From positions 1 through 40,134 of the forward strand of contig CAIVKO010000035.1 of NCBI GenBank assembly GCA_903906515.1: 40,134 nt of DNA, written 5' to 3'. The notes below the pieces were generated by a model. That model did no database searches, was not told the origin of the DNA, and worked only from the letters and a program-made list of their open reading frames with translations. This DNA comes from Akkermansiaceae bacterium (GTDB lineage Bacteria > Verrucomicrobiota > Verrucomicrobiia > Verrucomicrobiales > Akkermansiaceae). This document shows positions 16,200 through 25,639 of the stretch, piece after piece (within the stretch, counting starts at the first letter, position 1; every line of letters begins with the position of its first letter). Both the position numbers and the translations under genes were made by a program.

Positions 16200-17120
16200 A
16201 TGCAGCGATGGATTGCGGTGATCATGATAGGGCTAGCGCCCCTGTGTTGGGCGGCCGAAGCGGTTCCTACGGTGAAAAATCCGGTGCTGCCATCGTTGTT
16301 GGATGATCCCAGCGGAGATCTCACCCGTTTGGCCAAGGGCATTCTGGGAGATCATGGGGGAAACCAGTTGTTTTATTTTCCGACCCGCAATGCTTCGGAG
16401 ACACCCGCAGCGTGGGGCTGCAATTTTGAAAGTGTCACGTTCAAGTCCAAGGACGATACCCCGCTTGTCGGTTGGTTCATCCCGGGAAAAGGAGCTAAAG
16501 CGAAAGGCACTGTGGTGTTTTCCCACGGCAACGCGGGCGCGATGGGATACCACCTCGGTTTCGTCGTCTGGCTGGCGGAGGCGGGTTACAATATCCTGAT
16601 GTATGACTACCGGGGGTTCGGAAAATCCGGTGGCACGGTGGATCGGCGTGGCATGGTGGATGATGTAAAAGCAGCATTCACCTACGCCCGTGGCCGGTCG
16701 GATGTGAATGCCGGCCGTTTGGTTTCCTTCGGTCACAGTTTGGGCGGAGCCAAGTCTGTCACGGCTCTCGGCGAGGCACCGGTCAAGGGTCTGCGTGCGA
16801 TCATCACTGATGGCGCGTTCTCGTCCTACCGGTCGATGGCCAAAGTCATCGCAGGGCAGTTTGGCGAGAACATGGTAACTGACGAGTTGGCACCCAAGGA
16901 CTACGTGGCGAAACTCAGCCCGGTGCCGTTATTGATCGTTCACGGGGAAAAAGACGAGGTGGTGCCGATCTCCGAGGGCCGCGTATTGTTTGAGGCCGCC
17001 CATGAACCGAAGACCTTTTTCGCAGTGAAATCCGGGCACCACGGAGACTCGCTATCCCGCGACAACGGTGCGTTCCGCAAACGCATGCTTGAATGGCTCG
17101 CGGAAACCACCGCCCACTGA
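16200..17120 (+). CDS. Secreted alpha/beta hydrolase
   Basis: A 306-residue protein from the ATG at 16200 (MQRWIAVIMIGLAPLCWAAEA is a signal peptide; the longer frame from 16080 includes repeat DNA). The fold is the BEM46/DUF1749-like alpha/beta hydrolase branch: oxyanion motif FSHGNAG, nucleophile Ser in GHSLGG, the acid in HGEKDEVVP and a final His in KSGHHGDS. The sequence between these (MYDYRGFGKSGGTVDRRGM) is typical of this branch. Substrate unknown; a periplasmic esterase or peptidase-like role is possible. It is transcribed alone, convergent with the SAM-domain operon and 29 bp from that operon's end. Confidence 0.85.
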   Translation: MQRWIAVIMIGLAPLCWAAEAVPTVKNPVLPSLLDDPSGDLTRLAKGILGDHGGNQLFYFPTRNASETPAAWGCNFESVTFKSKDDTPLVGWFIPGKGAKAKGTVVFSHGNAGAMGYHLGFVVWLAEAGYNILMYDYRGFGKSGGTVDRRGMVDDVKAAFTYARGRSDVNAGRLVSFGHSLGGAKSVTALGEAPVKGLRAIITDGAFSSYRSMAKVIAGQFGENMVTDELAPKDYVAKLSPVPLLIVHGEKDEVVPISEGRVLFEAAHEPKTFFAVKSGHHGDSLSRDNGAFRKRMLEWLAETTAH

Positions 17121-17149
17121 AATCCTGTCGTCACACTCTCAAGCCGAGC

Positions 17150-19054
17150 TCAGTAGCCGAGGCGTCCTCTGCCACCCGATGCGCCACCCGTAGTTAGGAA
17201 GCGGTAATAGACCTCCAGCATGAGAGTGCACAGGCACGTGCTGAAAACCGTATTTTTCACGTGTTTGGATCCGGGCGGAATACCCCACGAGCCATCGCTT
17301 TGCTGATTATTGAGCAACTGGTCGCGGAACATGTCATTGTATCTTTTCCACTCCGACGAACTGCGCTGAATCATGGCTTGGGATTCGTAATAGTGGGAGT
17401 AAAGGTCGGCATCACTCTTGAAATCGAAAGTCGTCGATTCAATCGTATGTTTGGCCGCCCTGCGGACCACGGAACCCTTGCTTTGGCCCCAGATCTGGAA
17501 GCTGAGCATGCCAGCACCGGTGAGGGATTGGTGTGCCGGACCGTTCGGCGGCGGGCCCGTATAGCCAAACGCTCCGCTCTCGTTCTGGCAGGTCGCCAGA
17601 TATTCGAGTCCTCTGTTAGTGGCTTCATTCAGGTTCTTGAATTCGATGCCGGTGTGACTGCATGCCTTGAGCGCCTGCATTTGCCAACTGACCACGGAAA
17701 CGTCGGTGTGCCCGGCGGATCTGGCATACGAATAGGCCCAGCCACCGTTGGCGTTTTGGTTCTCGATGATATATTGGCCGGCTTTTTGAGTGACGTCCGT
17801 CAAACTGGGAATATTGAATTTGATTTCCTTGCAAAAGGTCGCCGCCTCGGCGAGCGCATAAGTGCCGATGGCGTGTTCATAACAGAAGGTCTGGCTGCCC
17901 GGATTTCCACCCAGCATGCCACCATTCCTCATGCCCACACTGACCAAATAAGTGATGCCTTTGGTGCAGGTTTCACCAAATTCGGGAGAGACCGGGGTTT
18001 CGCAGTGGCCGAAAAATGCCAACAGAGCCAATCCGGTCATGGCGACTTCGTCGGATTGTCCCCAGGATCCGTCTGGATTCTGGTTCTTCTTGAACCACTG
18101 GAGCGCTTTGACCACAGCATCCTCGCAAGCGGGTGTCCCGCCATTGTCCTTGAGGCGCTGGAGCCGGTCCGCCTTCGAGCAGCGCTTACTCATGGCTTGC
18201 GGAATCATGGCAAAGAGTTTGCCCGTACCACCGCCCATGCCACCGATTCCATTGCCGCTGCCATTGCCAAAGCCAATTCCGGTTCCGAAGCCGGCACCGC
18301 CCATGCCCGACATACGGCCCGCAACGAACTGCGTGCTGGTCGTGGGAACGGACGGCATGTCCGGCAGTGTGATCTTGGATGCAAGACCGGCCACGGCGAT
18401 GCGCTGCGCCTGCGCGGGGGCTCCTCCGGCATTTTTCTTTTGTTGGAGTGACACCCGATGCTCCAGCGCGCGTTGGCTTGGATTCGTCGTTGGCGGGCCT
18501 TCAGCAAATTGGAGTTTCCGTTTGACCTCCATTTTCTGCACCACCCAGTAACCTGCACCTACGGCCAGAACGAGGTGAACCGCAACAGAAACAGCCATGA
18601 AACTGCCAGAGAATCCTTTGCGACCGGAAAGCACCGAGTGCCCGGACTTTGAAACAGGAGCAGGCGCGGGGTTTTTAGCCGGAACGTCTTGATAGGCAAC
18701 CGGCTCAACCACCTTGTGTATCTTGGGGGCGTCCGTCTTCTTTGACGCGGCCTTCAATGGCACCAGTTGCGGACCGATAACGGCGCGGCTCGGGCGGCCT
18801 TGTTTTTTCCGCGGCTCCCGCATAGGGGCTGCGGCTGGCACATGGCGGGCTGGTGTCGGCATATTCAACTGGGCGATGGCGGCAAGCAGCTTTTTGCGAT
18901 GACCGAGTGAGGTGATACCCAGTTCGTTGAGATCATCGGACGTTAGACGATGCAGCACGTCCGGCGTCGTGAGGTGATTCTCTTCAAACACAGGAGCGAA
19001 ATCGCCGAGATCAAGGCTTTCAAGCCATGAGCGAATGTCTGAGGATGGATTCAT
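17150..19054 (-). CDS. SAM-domain, single-TM, prenyltransferase/squalene-cyclase-like repeat protein
   Basis: A 634-residue protein with an unusual order. Residues 5-62 are a sterile alpha motif (SWLESLDLGDFAPVFEENHL ... DDLNELGITSLGHRKKLLAAI). A basic/Pro/Ala linker and one transmembrane segment (~151-172) follow, then a Gly/Met-rich stretch (248-278). From ~310 to 610 come alpha-alpha toroid repeats with the N-x-DGSWG pattern (NQNPDGSWGQ, NANGGWAYS, NESGAFGY, QQSDGSWGIP) of squalene-cyclase/prenyltransferase-type folds. The DxDD motif of true cyclases is not visible. The SAM domain should be cytosolic and the repeats periplasmic. Its ATG overlaps the stop of the exbD gene by 4 bp, so it is the last gene of the ExbB-ExbD operon and sits in the position of a TonB/TolA-like partner. 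Function unknown. Confidence 0.8.
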   Translation of the reverse strand: MNPSSDIRSWLESLDLGDFAPVFEENHLTTPDVLHRLTSDDLNELGITSLGHRKKLLAAIAQLNMPTPARHVPAAAPMREPRKKQGRPSRAVIGPQLVPLKAASKKTDAPKIHKVVEPVAYQDVPAKNPAPAPVSKSGHSVLSGRKGFSGSFMAVSVAVHLVLAVGAGYWVVQKMEVKRKLQFAEGPPTTNPSQRALEHRVSLQQKKNAGGAPAQAQRIAVAGLASKITLPDMPSVPTTSTQFVAGRMSGMGGAGFGTGIGFGNGSGNGIGGMGGGTGKLFAMIPQAMSKRCSKADRLQRLKDNGGTPACEDAVVKALQWFKKNQNPDGSWGQSDEVAMTGLALLAFFGHCETPVSPEFGETCTKGITYLVSVGMRNGGMLGGNPGSQTFCYEHAIGTYALAEAATFCKEIKFNIPSLTDVTQKAGQYIIENQNANGGWAYSYARSAGHTDVSVVSWQMQALKACSHTGIEFKNLNEATNRGLEYLATCQNESGAFGYTGPPPNGPAHQSLTGAGMLSFQIWGQSKGSVVRRAAKHTIESTTFDFKSDADLYSHYYESQAMIQRSSSEWKRYNDMFRDQLLNNQQSDGSWGIPPGSKHVKNTVFSTCLCTLMLEVYYRFLTTGGASGGRGRLGY

Positions 19055-19503
19055 TCTTCTTCCGCGTTAAGGGTGAATGTGACGTTGGTGATTTCTGCCA
19101 ATGCAAGCGCGTCCAAAGTGTCAACCACGCGGGAATACTGGGCATCCGGTTCGCTGATGATAGTGACAAGCACGGGCGTCTTCGCGGAATCACCGCCTTG
19201 TTTGAGACGCATCAAGGAGGCGGTCAGTCGCTTCATCCGATGTTGACCGATCGGATCCATCGGTTCCTCATTCAGCAGCACTTCCCCATTCTCGGAAATG
19301 TTGATGAGGATTTCGTCGGTGAATTCCACGCTTTTCGAAGTTTCAACGGTGCCGGGAAGTTTCTGGTTGAGTTCTTTTTCAACTTTCACGGCCCCTGCCA
19401 TGACCATGAAGAACAACATGATCACGAATACGACATCGATCATCGGGGCAATCTGGAAACCCAGATGGCCGTCGGCGTTAGCGTTGGGGTCGAAACATTT
19501 CAT
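19051..19503 (-). CDS. exbD: ExbD/TolR-type proton-channel subunit (second copy)
   Basis: A 150-residue protein starting MKCFDPNANADGHLGFQIAP. One N-terminal transmembrane helix contains the channel Asp (PMIDVVFVIMLFFMVMAG) and is followed by a periplasmic domain ending VDTLDALALAEITNVTF. ExbD with ExbB uses the proton gradient to drive a periplasmic partner. I rejected the longer frame to 19563 because it overlaps the previous exbD. It starts 1 bp after the stop of the upstream exbD and overlaps the SAM-domain gene by 4 bp, so the three are tightly coupled. Confidence 0.9.
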   Translation of the reverse strand: MKCFDPNANADGHLGFQIAPMIDVVFVIMLFFMVMAGAVKVEKELNQKLPGTVETSKSVEFTDEILINISENGEVLLNEEPMDPIGQHRMKRLTASLMRLKQGGDSAKTPVLVTIISEPDAQYSRVVDTLDALALAEITNVTFTLNAEEE

Positions 19504-19504
19504 A

Positions 19505-19969
19505 TTATTCCTTGTTGGCGGTGGAGAATGAAATATCGCTGATGCCCGCCTCGGCAGCAGCATTCATGACGCGCGAGACGCTGCGTGCCGTGCCTTCGCG
19601 ATCACCCCGAATGACGACGCGGAAATCAGGATTCTTCCCTTTCGCTGCAATTCGTTCACTGACTTTTTTCGCAGCAGCCAGTGCCGCGCTGAGCTTCGGC
19701 ATATCCGTATCCATGTAAGGTTTTTCATCATACGTGTAGAACGCCTTCTTTTTGGCGACCTCCCAACGCACATTGATGACGGCTTCGGCACGAGTGTTAT
19801 CTTTCTTACTGCCGTGCTCAGCCACAGGTAGGACAATATTCTGATCGACTTTCAAGACCTGTGCGGTGGTGATGCTCATAAAGAAAATGAGCAGCACCAG
19901 CAGCACGTCGATCATTGGAGCGATTTGAAACTCCGGGTCGCCAGCTTGTCCTCCGCCTCCTCCTGCCAT
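19505..19969 (-). CDS. exbD: ExbD/TolR-type proton-channel subunit (first copy)
   Basis: A 154-residue protein, starting MAGGGGGQAGDPEFQIAP and continuing with the transmembrane helix MIDVLLVLLIFFM (channel Asp in PMID). The periplasmic part carries RVVIRGDREGTARSVSRVM, as in ExbD. A GAGGAA ribosome site lies about 9 bp upstream of the ATG, one of the few clear ones here. The two ExbD copies differ in length and in the periplasmic domain, so they probably form a hetero-oligomeric channel rather than being redundant. Confidence 0.92.
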   Translation of the reverse strand: MAGGGGGQAGDPEFQIAPMIDVLLVLLIFFMSITTAQVLKVDQNIVLPVAEHGSKKDNTRAEAVINVRWEVAKKKAFYTYDEKPYMDTDMPKLSAALAAAKKVSERIAAKGKNPDFRVVIRGDREGTARSVSRVMNAAAEAGISDISFSTANKE

Positions 19970-20018
19970 AATATCATGTTCCTCAGGTTATATGGAAATA
20001 AACGTTTGGTTCCGATGT

Positions 20019-20828
20019 TTACTGATAGGCTCGCTCATGCTCGTCGGCCACCCACCATTCGGGGTCGGCAGCCACGATTTCCTCATCGCCGATGTGTGCT
20101 CCGGCGAATTTTTCATAGGGCATCTTGCGCATCATGTGAGAGATGACTTCCTGAATATCGTGCAGCACCTTGGATCCGCGGTTGCGCAACCAGTAGAAAG
20201 CACCGAACGCGGGAATGGCGATCAAGAGTCCGGAAGCGGTGGCGACCAGCACCTCGCCAATCGCCGCGGAGAGGCTGCTGGGATCGCCGATGCCCGAAGA
20301 ACCCAGCACCGCAAAGGCGCTGATCATCCCGGTGACGGTTCCAAGCAGACCAATCATCGGCGCGCAGACTCCGATCACGGAGAGATAACTGACGAAGGTC
20401 TGGATGCGTGAGTTTTCCTTGATGATTTCCGTCATGATCGCTTCTTCAGTCGCCGTTTTTCCTTCTCCGAGGCAACTGATGGCGACGCGCGCCACATTGG
20501 CAAACGCCGAATCCTGGACCTTGCAGTATTGATAGGCATCCACGTATTTGCCATAGCGGAAAAATTCCTTCACGGTTTCGACCTGTTGGCGGGGAAGCAT
20601 TTTTTTCGGTGAAGTGACCCGGAGAAACCCGTCGCCAATGAGATAGAAAGTGAGCATGGAAACGATGCCGATCGGGAACATGACCCAGCCGCCTTCCTTG
20701 ACTTGTGTCCAGAGCGTTTTGGAATGCACGGCGGCGGCGTTTACAGGCTTGGCCGGTGCGGAGGTTTCCGCAAACAAGGCGGCGCTGGCGGCGAGCATGA
20801 GAGTTAGGACAAGTGTGGGTAGTTTCAT
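20019..20828 (-). CDS. exbB: ExbB/TolQ/MotA-family proton-channel protein
   Basis: A 269-residue protein from the ATG at 20828 (a TTG 15 bp earlier is less likely). A cleavable signal peptide (MKLPTLVLTLMLAASAALFA) is followed by three transmembrane helices: WVMFPIGIVSMLTFYLIG, a long SYLSVIGVCAPMIGLLGTVT segment, and EVLVATASGLLIAIPAFGAF. The last two form the conserved channel core of the family. ExbB pentamers surround ExbD. It is followed by two exbD genes and preceded by TPR genes on the same strand. A signal peptide on ExbB is common in Planctomycetes/Verrucomicrobia-type versions. Confidence 0.92.
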   Translation of the reverse strand: MKLPTLVLTLMLAASAALFAETSAPAKPVNAAAVHSKTLWTQVKEGGWVMFPIGIVSMLTFYLIGDGFLRVTSPKKMLPRQQVETVKEFFRYGKYVDAYQYCKVQDSAFANVARVAISCLGEGKTATEEAIMTEIIKENSRIQTFVSYLSVIGVCAPMIGLLGTVTGMISAFAVLGSSGIGDPSSLSAAIGEVLVATASGLLIAIPAFGAFYWLRNRGSKVLHDIQEVISHMMRKMPYEKFAGAHIGDEEIVAADPEWWVADEHERAYQ

Positions 20829-20865
20829 GGTGTGAATTCTCAATGAATGGGGTTAATGACGGGGT

Positions 20866-21774
20866 TCAGGGTTCTTTGGCTTCTTCGATGACGCGGCGGC
20901 GGCGCTTCCACTCCGGCAACAGGGTTTCAGCAGTGGTGATTTCCGGTGTTTCCGGCCGTGTTTTGATCAGGCTTTCCAATACGGAAATCGAGCGGTCGAA
21001 ATCTTCCATCCCGTAGTAGGCACGCGCGGTGCCCAGCAGGGCGATGCCACTCAGCGCGGTCTCGTCCGGGAGAAATACAGGCAACTCCAAAAACGCCTTC
21101 AACGCTTCCGGGTATTGTTTTTTTTCCAACAAACACAAGCCGCGAACCACCGATGCCGCGGCAGTGGCGCTCGGACCCGAGTTTTCATCGATCAAGGCTT
21201 CCTCCAGCAGGGAAGCGGCCTCCCCATGGTCACCTTTGCGTGCCGCGATGAGGGAGAGGATGGTTCGTGAATTGCACACGAGATTGGGAGTCTTGGTTTT
21301 TCTCATCGTGGACGCCATCGCAGCGGCGTCCGCATCCTTGCCCATCGCCAGGAGAATGTGTGCCTTCAATACGAACAACTCGGGCCAGCGACAGCCTGGC
21401 ACGTCAACGTATGTTTCCGCGGTTTTCAGCGCGGGTTCCACTTCCTCCAGCGCTTTGGAGAATTTTCCTACAGCCAGCAACGGCGGAGCGGCACCTAACA
21501 CAGCGGGCACATCGCAATCCACCTTGGCAATCTCCGTGATCGGGATGCCGACCGGCTCGGTCACAGCCTCACCATCCGGACCTACGGTTAGAAAGATCGC
21601 GTTATCCTGACGGACAAAAGTTTTTCCGGCAACAGCGCGGCCGTCTTTGAGCACCAGCGTGTCCGCGCCAACACCTGCCGAGAGAAGAATGAAAACACCG
21701 AATAGGGAATGACGCACTGGAGAGAATGGTGAAATTCTGCGGGCCACAAGCATTATAGGGGTTCTACCGTTCAT
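20866..21774 (-). CDS. Secreted TPR-like protein of the Exb operon
   Basis: A 302-residue protein starting at 21774, whose ATG overlaps the stop of the larger TPR gene by 4 bp (ATGA). An N-terminal hydrophobic segment (HSLFGVFILLSAGVGA) looks like a signal peptide preceded by a long basic n-region. Then comes a small beta domain (DTLVLKDGRAVAGKTFVRQD) and helical pairs with TPR spacing (YPEALKAFLELPVF, GTARAYYGMEDFDRSISVLE). It is probably periplasmic and partners the 989-residue TPR protein. No enzyme motif is seen. The C-terminus is strongly basic (PEWKRRRRVIEEA). Confidence 0.7.
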   Translation of the reverse strand: MNGRTPIMLVARRISPFSPVRHSLFGVFILLSAGVGADTLVLKDGRAVAGKTFVRQDNAIFLTVGPDGEAVTEPVGIPITEIAKVDCDVPAVLGAAPPLLAVGKFSKALEEVEPALKTAETYVDVPGCRWPELFVLKAHILLAMGKDADAAAMASTMRKTKTPNLVCNSRTILSLIAARKGDHGEAASLLEEALIDENSGPSATAAASVVRGLCLLEKKQYPEALKAFLELPVFLPDETALSGIALLGTARAYYGMEDFDRSISVLESLIKTRPETPEITTAETLLPEWKRRRRVIEEAKEP

Positions 21775-24740
21775 AATTGCACCCCCCATTTCAATAACAG
21801 TTCACGGGCTTTCAACTTCGCGTCGAGACCCAATTTGTCGTTGCGACGCAACTCCTGGAGATGGGCGATCGCCTCATCGCGTTTATTAAGTTTGTCGAAG
21901 CAGAGAGCGGCGCTGATATAGGCCTTCTCAACCCATGTGGCATATTTTTGATAGCCCACAAACACGCGTTGATAATAAGCGATGGCCTCCGGCAACTTGT
22001 TTTGCTGTTCTTCAACCACGCCGAGGTAATAGACGGCCTGCCCGGTCGATTCTCCACGCCACTCGCGTGTGGACGCGACTTGCTCGAAAAGTTTGCCTGC
22101 CTCGGGATAGCGTTTGCTTTCAAGCAAGGCCATGGCGAGACCGAGCGTGCTGTCTTTCACCTTGGCACCCGCGTATTCATTCGCCGCCAGCGTGTAAAGT
22201 TCGACAGCCTTCTGCGTATTGCCTTTGGCGAGCTCGATGGCGGCGAGGCCAGAATATGGGTAATCTAGCCAAGCGCTCTTGAGGAAATTGTTTTTGAGGA
22301 AGTTGTAATGAACGATGGCTTCGGCATCACGTTTTTTACTTTGCAAATAATCGCCGGAGAGCGCCAACAACTGCGGGCTAAGAATCTCGGGTTTGGATTC
22401 GGCGATTTTACCCATCAGCTTGTCCGCTTCCTCCGGCATTTTGAGAATCTTGAACATTTCCATCCGCACGTAGTTCAGGCGCTGGCGCCCACCGTCATCA
22501 GCAATGGCTGTGAGAGGTTGAATTTGTTTTTCCAATTCCGCCATCGCATCCCATGGCGGCAATGGGGGCGGGGCTGGAGGCTCCGGCCGCGGAACGGGCT
22601 TTCCATCCTTGTCCAAAACCGGTAGTGGCTCCTCAACAGGCGGTGGCAATGGAACCCTCGGGCGTTTCCAGCAAAGTTGCGCGAGATTTTGCAACAACAT
22701 TTCCACGGATTCGTTCTTATATTGGTTCAGGCTACGCTTGAGCTGGGTCACGGTAATAGCCTTGGCCTCATCGGTTTTTCCTTCCCGCGTTTTCGCCTTG
22801 CTGATCCAGTAGATGCCGACGACGACGCTGAAATGATCAGGGCGCTGCGTGATGAATTCCTCCCACATTTGCGAGAGCTGTGCCATGTCGCCGGTTTTCT
22901 GCAACAGCTTGCTGGCTTGGTTGAGCGCGTAGTTGAGCACCTCGTCACCGGTCGCGCACTTCGCCGCGGTCCGGTAGGCATCGGCGGCCTCCTTGTTTTT
23001 GAGAAGTGCTGCGAGACAATCGCCTTTCAACGAGTACATCTCGGATTCCATGCCGCTGCCGGAGTGTTTTCTCTGCCACTTCTCCATGTCCGCGAGCACT
23101 TCGTCATAAAGGTTGGCGGCGTATTTGCAGACCATCAGGCGATATTCCGCCTCGGAGGCGAAGGGGCTATTGGGATAGCTTTTCAGAAATGCTTCCAAGG
23201 TTTTCCACCCTTCCTCGTATTTACCCTGAAACACAGGGATGACCGCGGCCCGATAATGGGCTTCCTCGGCAGAGGCGCCGGTTGGGAATTTACCGATATA
23301 ATTCTGGTAGGTGCTTTTTGCTTCATCGAGTTCGCCCAGACTGAAGTGCGAGCTACCCAGCAAAAGATACATCTCGTGGATATAGGTGTTATTCGGATAC
23401 AACGCCACCATCTTCTCAAACACGGTGGCCGCTCCTTTCAAGTCGCCGGCCTGCAAGGCCACAGCACCCTGCACGTAGGCTACGACTCCTGCGTTTTCAC
23501 CTTTCGGAAACTCTATCAGGTATTGCTCGCACACCTGCTGGCAGGTTTTGACTTGCATGACATCCGCATAACAAATCGCGTTGTAGTAAAGTGCCGCCTC
23601 CTTCTCCTTTTTGGCGTTCGGATAGCGTTGGATGAGGCGCTCGTTCACAAGAATCGCCTCCCACTTCTTGTCGCGTCCATACCAGCAGCGGGCATTGCGC
23701 AACATCATCCCCGGCATGTAGTCGGGCAGCTTTTCAAAATCCGTCAGCAGTTCCTTCGCCTGATCCAGCACGGTCTGGAGCGCCGCGTTCTGACCCAGGA
23801 TCGATAGCTTCGACTGTGGACTATTTTCAGCTACCAGCTTGTTTGCCGCGATGCGCTTGGTCAAGGTATCGACGCGTTGTTTTTGGAATGCGATCACCTG
23901 CGCTGGAGGCAACACATTCAGGTAGGTGCGCGATGCCTTTTCAAACTGGTCCTTCCCCATCTGCGCGTCTCCCAAAGCGACGATGAGCGAGTTGAGTTCG
24001 ACGATATTCTCTATCAGATGTCTGCGGGGAATGAGTTGTTCCAGAAGGCTGGCAAGCTTTACGTATTCGCCCGCTGCCGATCTAGCTTGCGCCAGCATCA
24101 GAGCCGCTCCAGCGCGTGGCGTTGTCGTGATGCCATCCGCAATCAGTTTTTCCACAACGGTCACCATTTCCGGAATTTTACCGCTTTCCTTGAGGCACTC
24201 CGCCTGAATGACCAGCGACTGTTCGCGTAGTGACGGATAGCGTTCCAGTTCTTCAAACAATTTGGCGGCCTTGGCGAATTCGCCGTTCAAATAAGTGGCC
24301 CGTGCGACGGCAAGACGTGCTTGGGGCACCCTCTCGTCTTTGGGGAAAAGCTTCATGAAAGTCGTGAATGCGGCGATGGACTTGGTATATTCCGGCACGT
24401 TGAACTGCGCCGCTCCAATCACATAATACACCGGACCCAGGCGCAGCTTCGCATCCGCCGCCGCCACCGGATCGGGGTATTTTTCGCAAATCGAGATCAC
24501 CTTTTCCATTTCGGTGACGGCCTTTGACCAATCCGCCTTCTCGTAGGCGGCCATACCTTGATTGAAGCAGGTGGTCATGGCCTGCGCGGTCACACTGTCA
24601 ATCTGGGGTGGGGCGGCTAGGGAACCTCCCGTGAATCCCAGCCAGGCAATGATCGAGACCGCCATGGTGAGCACTCGCCATCCTGTGTTTTTCTGGTGAA
24701 CAGAACGTTCGTACAATCGGACGTAGGTTGCGGATGACAT
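21771..24740 (-). CDS. Large exported TPR-repeat protein, first gene of the Exb operon
   Basis: A 989-residue protein from the ATG at 24740. A TTG one codon earlier is possible, and an internal ATG at 24665 would place the signal sequence (MAVSIIAWLGFTGGSLAAPP) right at the N-terminus. After the signal, the whole length is helical repeats of tetratricopeptide type, for example GMAAYEKADWSKAVTEMEK, YTKSIAAFTTFMKLFPKDER and GNTQKAVELYTLAANEY. A Pro-rich linker (PRVPLPPPVEEPLPVLD) sits near residue 690. Such proteins are scaffolds, and in Verrucomicrobiota and Planctomycetes similar ones accompany ExbB/ExbD genes. It heads a six-gene operon (24740 to 17150) with overlaps or short gaps throughout. 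Confidence 0.82.
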   Translation of the reverse strand: MSSATYVRLYERSVHQKNTGWRVLTMAVSIIAWLGFTGGSLAAPPQIDSVTAQAMTTCFNQGMAAYEKADWSKAVTEMEKVISICEKYPDPVAAADAKLRLGPVYYVIGAAQFNVPEYTKSIAAFTTFMKLFPKDERVPQARLAVARATYLNGEFAKAAKLFEELERYPSLREQSLVIQAECLKESGKIPEMVTVVEKLIADGITTTPRAGAALMLAQARSAAGEYVKLASLLEQLIPRRHLIENIVELNSLIVALGDAQMGKDQFEKASRTYLNVLPPAQVIAFQKQRVDTLTKRIAANKLVAENSPQSKLSILGQNAALQTVLDQAKELLTDFEKLPDYMPGMMLRNARCWYGRDKKWEAILVNERLIQRYPNAKKEKEAALYYNAICYADVMQVKTCQQVCEQYLIEFPKGENAGVVAYVQGAVALQAGDLKGAATVFEKMVALYPNNTYIHEMYLLLGSSHFSLGELDEAKSTYQNYIGKFPTGASAEEAHYRAAVIPVFQGKYEEGWKTLEAFLKSYPNSPFASEAEYRLMVCKYAANLYDEVLADMEKWQRKHSGSGMESEMYSLKGDCLAALLKNKEAADAYRTAAKCATGDEVLNYALNQASKLLQKTGDMAQLSQMWEEFITQRPDHFSVVVGIYWISKAKTREGKTDEAKAITVTQLKRSLNQYKNESVEMLLQNLAQLCWKRPRVPLPPPVEEPLPVLDKDGKPVPRPEPPAPPPLPPWDAMAELEKQIQPLTAIADDGGRQRLNYVRMEMFKILKMPEEADKLMGKIAESKPEILSPQLLALSGDYLQSKKRDAEAIVHYNFLKNNFLKSAWLDYPYSGLAAIELAKGNTQKAVELYTLAANEYAGAKVKDSTLGLAMALLESKRYPEAGKLFEQVASTREWRGESTGQAVYYLGVVEEQQNKLPEAIAYYQRVFVGYQKYATWVEKAYISAALCFDKLNKRDEAIAHLQELRRNDKLGLDAKLKARELLLKWGVQL

Positions 24741-24867
24741 CAATGAAGCAATGGGTTTTAGAAGCTACCGGACGTGAACGGATTCGGTTTTGATGTTCTT
24801 TAGGGTATGTGGTGGAGGCCACGATACGATAGTTTCACCAGAGAATCCGCACCCGCAATTTGAAAAA

Positions 24868-24902
24868 TGCACGGTATTGTGCAAGTAAGATTTTTAAAAA
24901 TC
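24868..24902. promoter_or_regulatory. Two palindromes in the divergent promoter region
   Basis: TGCAC-N6-GTGCA (24868-24883) and the perfect 14-mer GATTTTTAAAAATC (24889-24902) lie next to each other between the divergent Exb operon and the membrane-protein gene. Either could be an operator. No clear -35/-10 pair was identified. Confidence 0.3.
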
Positions 24903-24985
24903 CGAATTTAATTTGCCGTGATGAGCCCGCCACTGGAGGGAACCCGGTCTTGCGCCGGATCCAGAAAACCGCTAATCTGATCGGG

Positions 24986-25624
24986 ATGTCCGATGCTCCA
25001 CCCAAATCGCAGCGCAATCCGTCATGGTCGCGCACCCTCGTCCGCGGGTTGTTGATCTGCGCCGGTTGTGTGGCGCTCCTACTGCCGGCGTGGTTGCCAA
25101 ACCGATCCAGCGCGCCTCTCGAGCGGAGCACGGTGGAATTGCTGCAGGCGTTTCTGTTGGTTGCCTCCTCAGTGGTGATGCTCGGGGCCTCTCCCCATGC
25201 CGGGGCCTACCGTCCGGTTTGCCGGATCATGGCACTGGGGTTCATCGCCGCCTTCATCGGTGAGATCGAGGACTTCGTTTCCGGCATCATGGGCTTGAAA
25301 TTTCCGGCAGTCTGGATCATCGGACTGCTGTTACTGGTGATCTTGATTTCCACAATCCGTCACCGGCGTGTGATGGTGGTTTTTCTGTCCACCCTTGGCA
25401 ACCACGCGGGATCCGGATTTATCGCCAGCGCCTTGTTGATTCTCTACATTTTCGGCCGCGTGATCGGGAGTTTCGCCTTCTGGAAGGCCTCGCTCGGTGT
25501 GGCGTTCTCCCCCAGCATCCCGAGGATTTGCCGGAGTTACTTGGAGCTTCTCGCCTGCTACCTCGCTTTTATTGGGGCGCTCGGGCTTTCCATCACCCTT
25601 GCCCGGCGCAGGGACCCATCCTGA
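24986..25624 (+). CDS. Integral membrane protein of unknown family
   Basis: A 212-residue protein from the ATG at 24986 (MSDAPPKSQRNPSW); the frame upstream to 24860 has no hydrophobic or family features and crosses the palindromes. About six hydrophobic segments follow, for example LLICAGCVALLLPAWL, LLQAFLLVASSVVML, AVWIIGLLLLVILI and LLACYLAFIGALGLSI. The charged loop FIGEIEDFVSGI is notable in the third segment. I do not recognise the family. It sits 15 bp upstream of trmL and may be co-transcribed with it. Confidence 0.7.
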   Translation: MSDAPPKSQRNPSWSRTLVRGLLICAGCVALLLPAWLPNRSSAPLERSTVELLQAFLLVASSVVMLGASPHAGAYRPVCRIMALGFIAAFIGEIEDFVSGIMGLKFPAVWIIGLLLLVILISTIRHRRVMVVFLSTLGNHAGSGFIASALLILYIFGRVIGSFAFWKASLGVAFSPSIPRICRSYLELLACYLAFIGALGLSITLARRRDPS

Positions 25625-25639
25625 TCCAGTCTCGCCTCT

